Shown here piece after piece: positions 63,725 to 64,000 of a DNA stretch of 64,000 bases. The DNA lies in NCBI GenBank assembly GCA_963678675.1, contig OY783197.1, forward strand, positions 8,869,647 to 8,933,646. The letters run 5' to 3'. This DNA is from Xiphydria camelus (taxonomy: Eukaryota; Arthropoda; Insecta; Hymenoptera; Xiphydriidae). Position 1 is the first letter of the stretch. Each line of letters opens with the position of its first letter. A program made the translations under genes and the position numbers. The notes under the pieces were generated by a model. The model made no database searches. It worked only from the letters and a program-made list of their open reading frames with translations, and had not been told where the DNA came from.

Positions 63725-63935
63725 TACACCCGGGGACACGGTATCTGTCGCTGGTGACTTTTTTTAAACGTTATTTTTAAGCGTACTAACCAATGATTAA
63801 TAATCCTCATGCTTTCATTAATGAGAGTAGACGCCACCGTAGCTAATGAGCGCATGAGAATTAATTGTTCATTAGTTAGTACGTTTAAAAATAGCGTTTA
63901 AAAAAGTCAGCGACAGATACCGTGTCCCCGGGTGT
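63725..63935 (+). mobile_element. F2 foldback element
   Basis: TACACCCGGGGACACGGTAT to GTGTCCCCGGGTGTA, with a small deletion in the right arm (AAAAAGTCAGCGACAG lacks ACC). It lies upstream of the Harbinger nuclease start. Confidence 0.85.
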
Positions 63936-64000
63936 ACATACGTAATTATAAAACTGTCGCGCGAACACCCTATTTCATTCCTCCGACAAAATATCTGCGA

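Larger units (their letters stand above)
59310..64000. mobile_element. Second-type Harbinger element, intact genes, runs past the window end
   Basis: The left end is placed near 59310 because 59320-59440 matches the inverted right end of the derivative at 14144-14725. The last bases of the window match that derivative's inner left end, so the right terminus should lie roughly 90 bp outside. It carries a MADF gene (+) and a nuclease gene (-), tail to tail. Inserted in it are F1 (59450-59769), F2 (61236-61450 and 63725-63935) and F5 (62637-62788), all in leader, introns or flanks. Confidence 0.75.

Overview
This window looks like a piece of an insect nuclear genome. The reasons are AT-rich sequence with GT-AG spliced genes, long (GA)n tracts, an unbroken 200-N scaffold gap inside a microsatellite, and mobile DNA of insect type (PIF/Harbinger, mariner, Tc1, pogo/Tigger, piggyBac). 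A hymenopteran (ant, bee or wasp) is my guess; nothing here proves the order.

Two host genes are well supported. NAT10 (17 coding exons, 24042-33837, + strand, 1016 aa) is the RNA cytidine acetyltransferase and looks intact. NUFIP1 (34233-57982, - strand, 5 coding exons, about 469 aa) lies tail to tail with it, about 0.4 kb away, and has a 17.5-kb first coding intron. Both families act in nucleolar RNA biogenesis. Inside that long intron are two further exon-like pieces on the same strand (50890-51081 and 42740-42874). They splice in phase 0 onto NUFIP1 exon 1 and would give a different 251-aa protein with the same proline/glycine-rich N-terminus but no zinc fingers.

The left part (1-23.7 kb) and the right end (58.4-64 kb) are dense nests of transposons. 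At 2.58-10.43 kb is a Harbinger complex: an internally deleted copy (2.58-3.96 kb) head to head with a 6.4-kb composite that carries an intact Myb-like gene (4213-6894, with one exon triplicated in tandem) and an intact nuclease gene (8114-10201), separated by leftovers of a second copy of each. At about 59.3 kb to beyond the window end is an unrelated, intact Harbinger with a MADF/zinc-finger gene (59806-61791) facing a nuclease gene (61890-63548). Four smaller foldback elements sit in it, all outside coding exons. A 582-bp element at 14.14 kb is a deletion derivative of this second type and still holds the first codons of its nuclease.

Between these lie many short palindromic elements. The two commonest are a roughly 310-bp near-perfect palindrome ending in TACCGTATGTCCGCGATCA (called F1 here, 7 copies) and a roughly 217-bp element ending in TACACCCGGG/TACACCCGTG (F2, about 11 copies). 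Other families are F3 (about 500 bp), F4, F5 (hairpins with a common loop but different arms) and F6. The long NUFIP1 intron holds Tigger, mariner and Tc1-like relics, a 1-kb foldback and TTAA-flanked elements. No tRNA, rRNA or CRISPR array was recognised.
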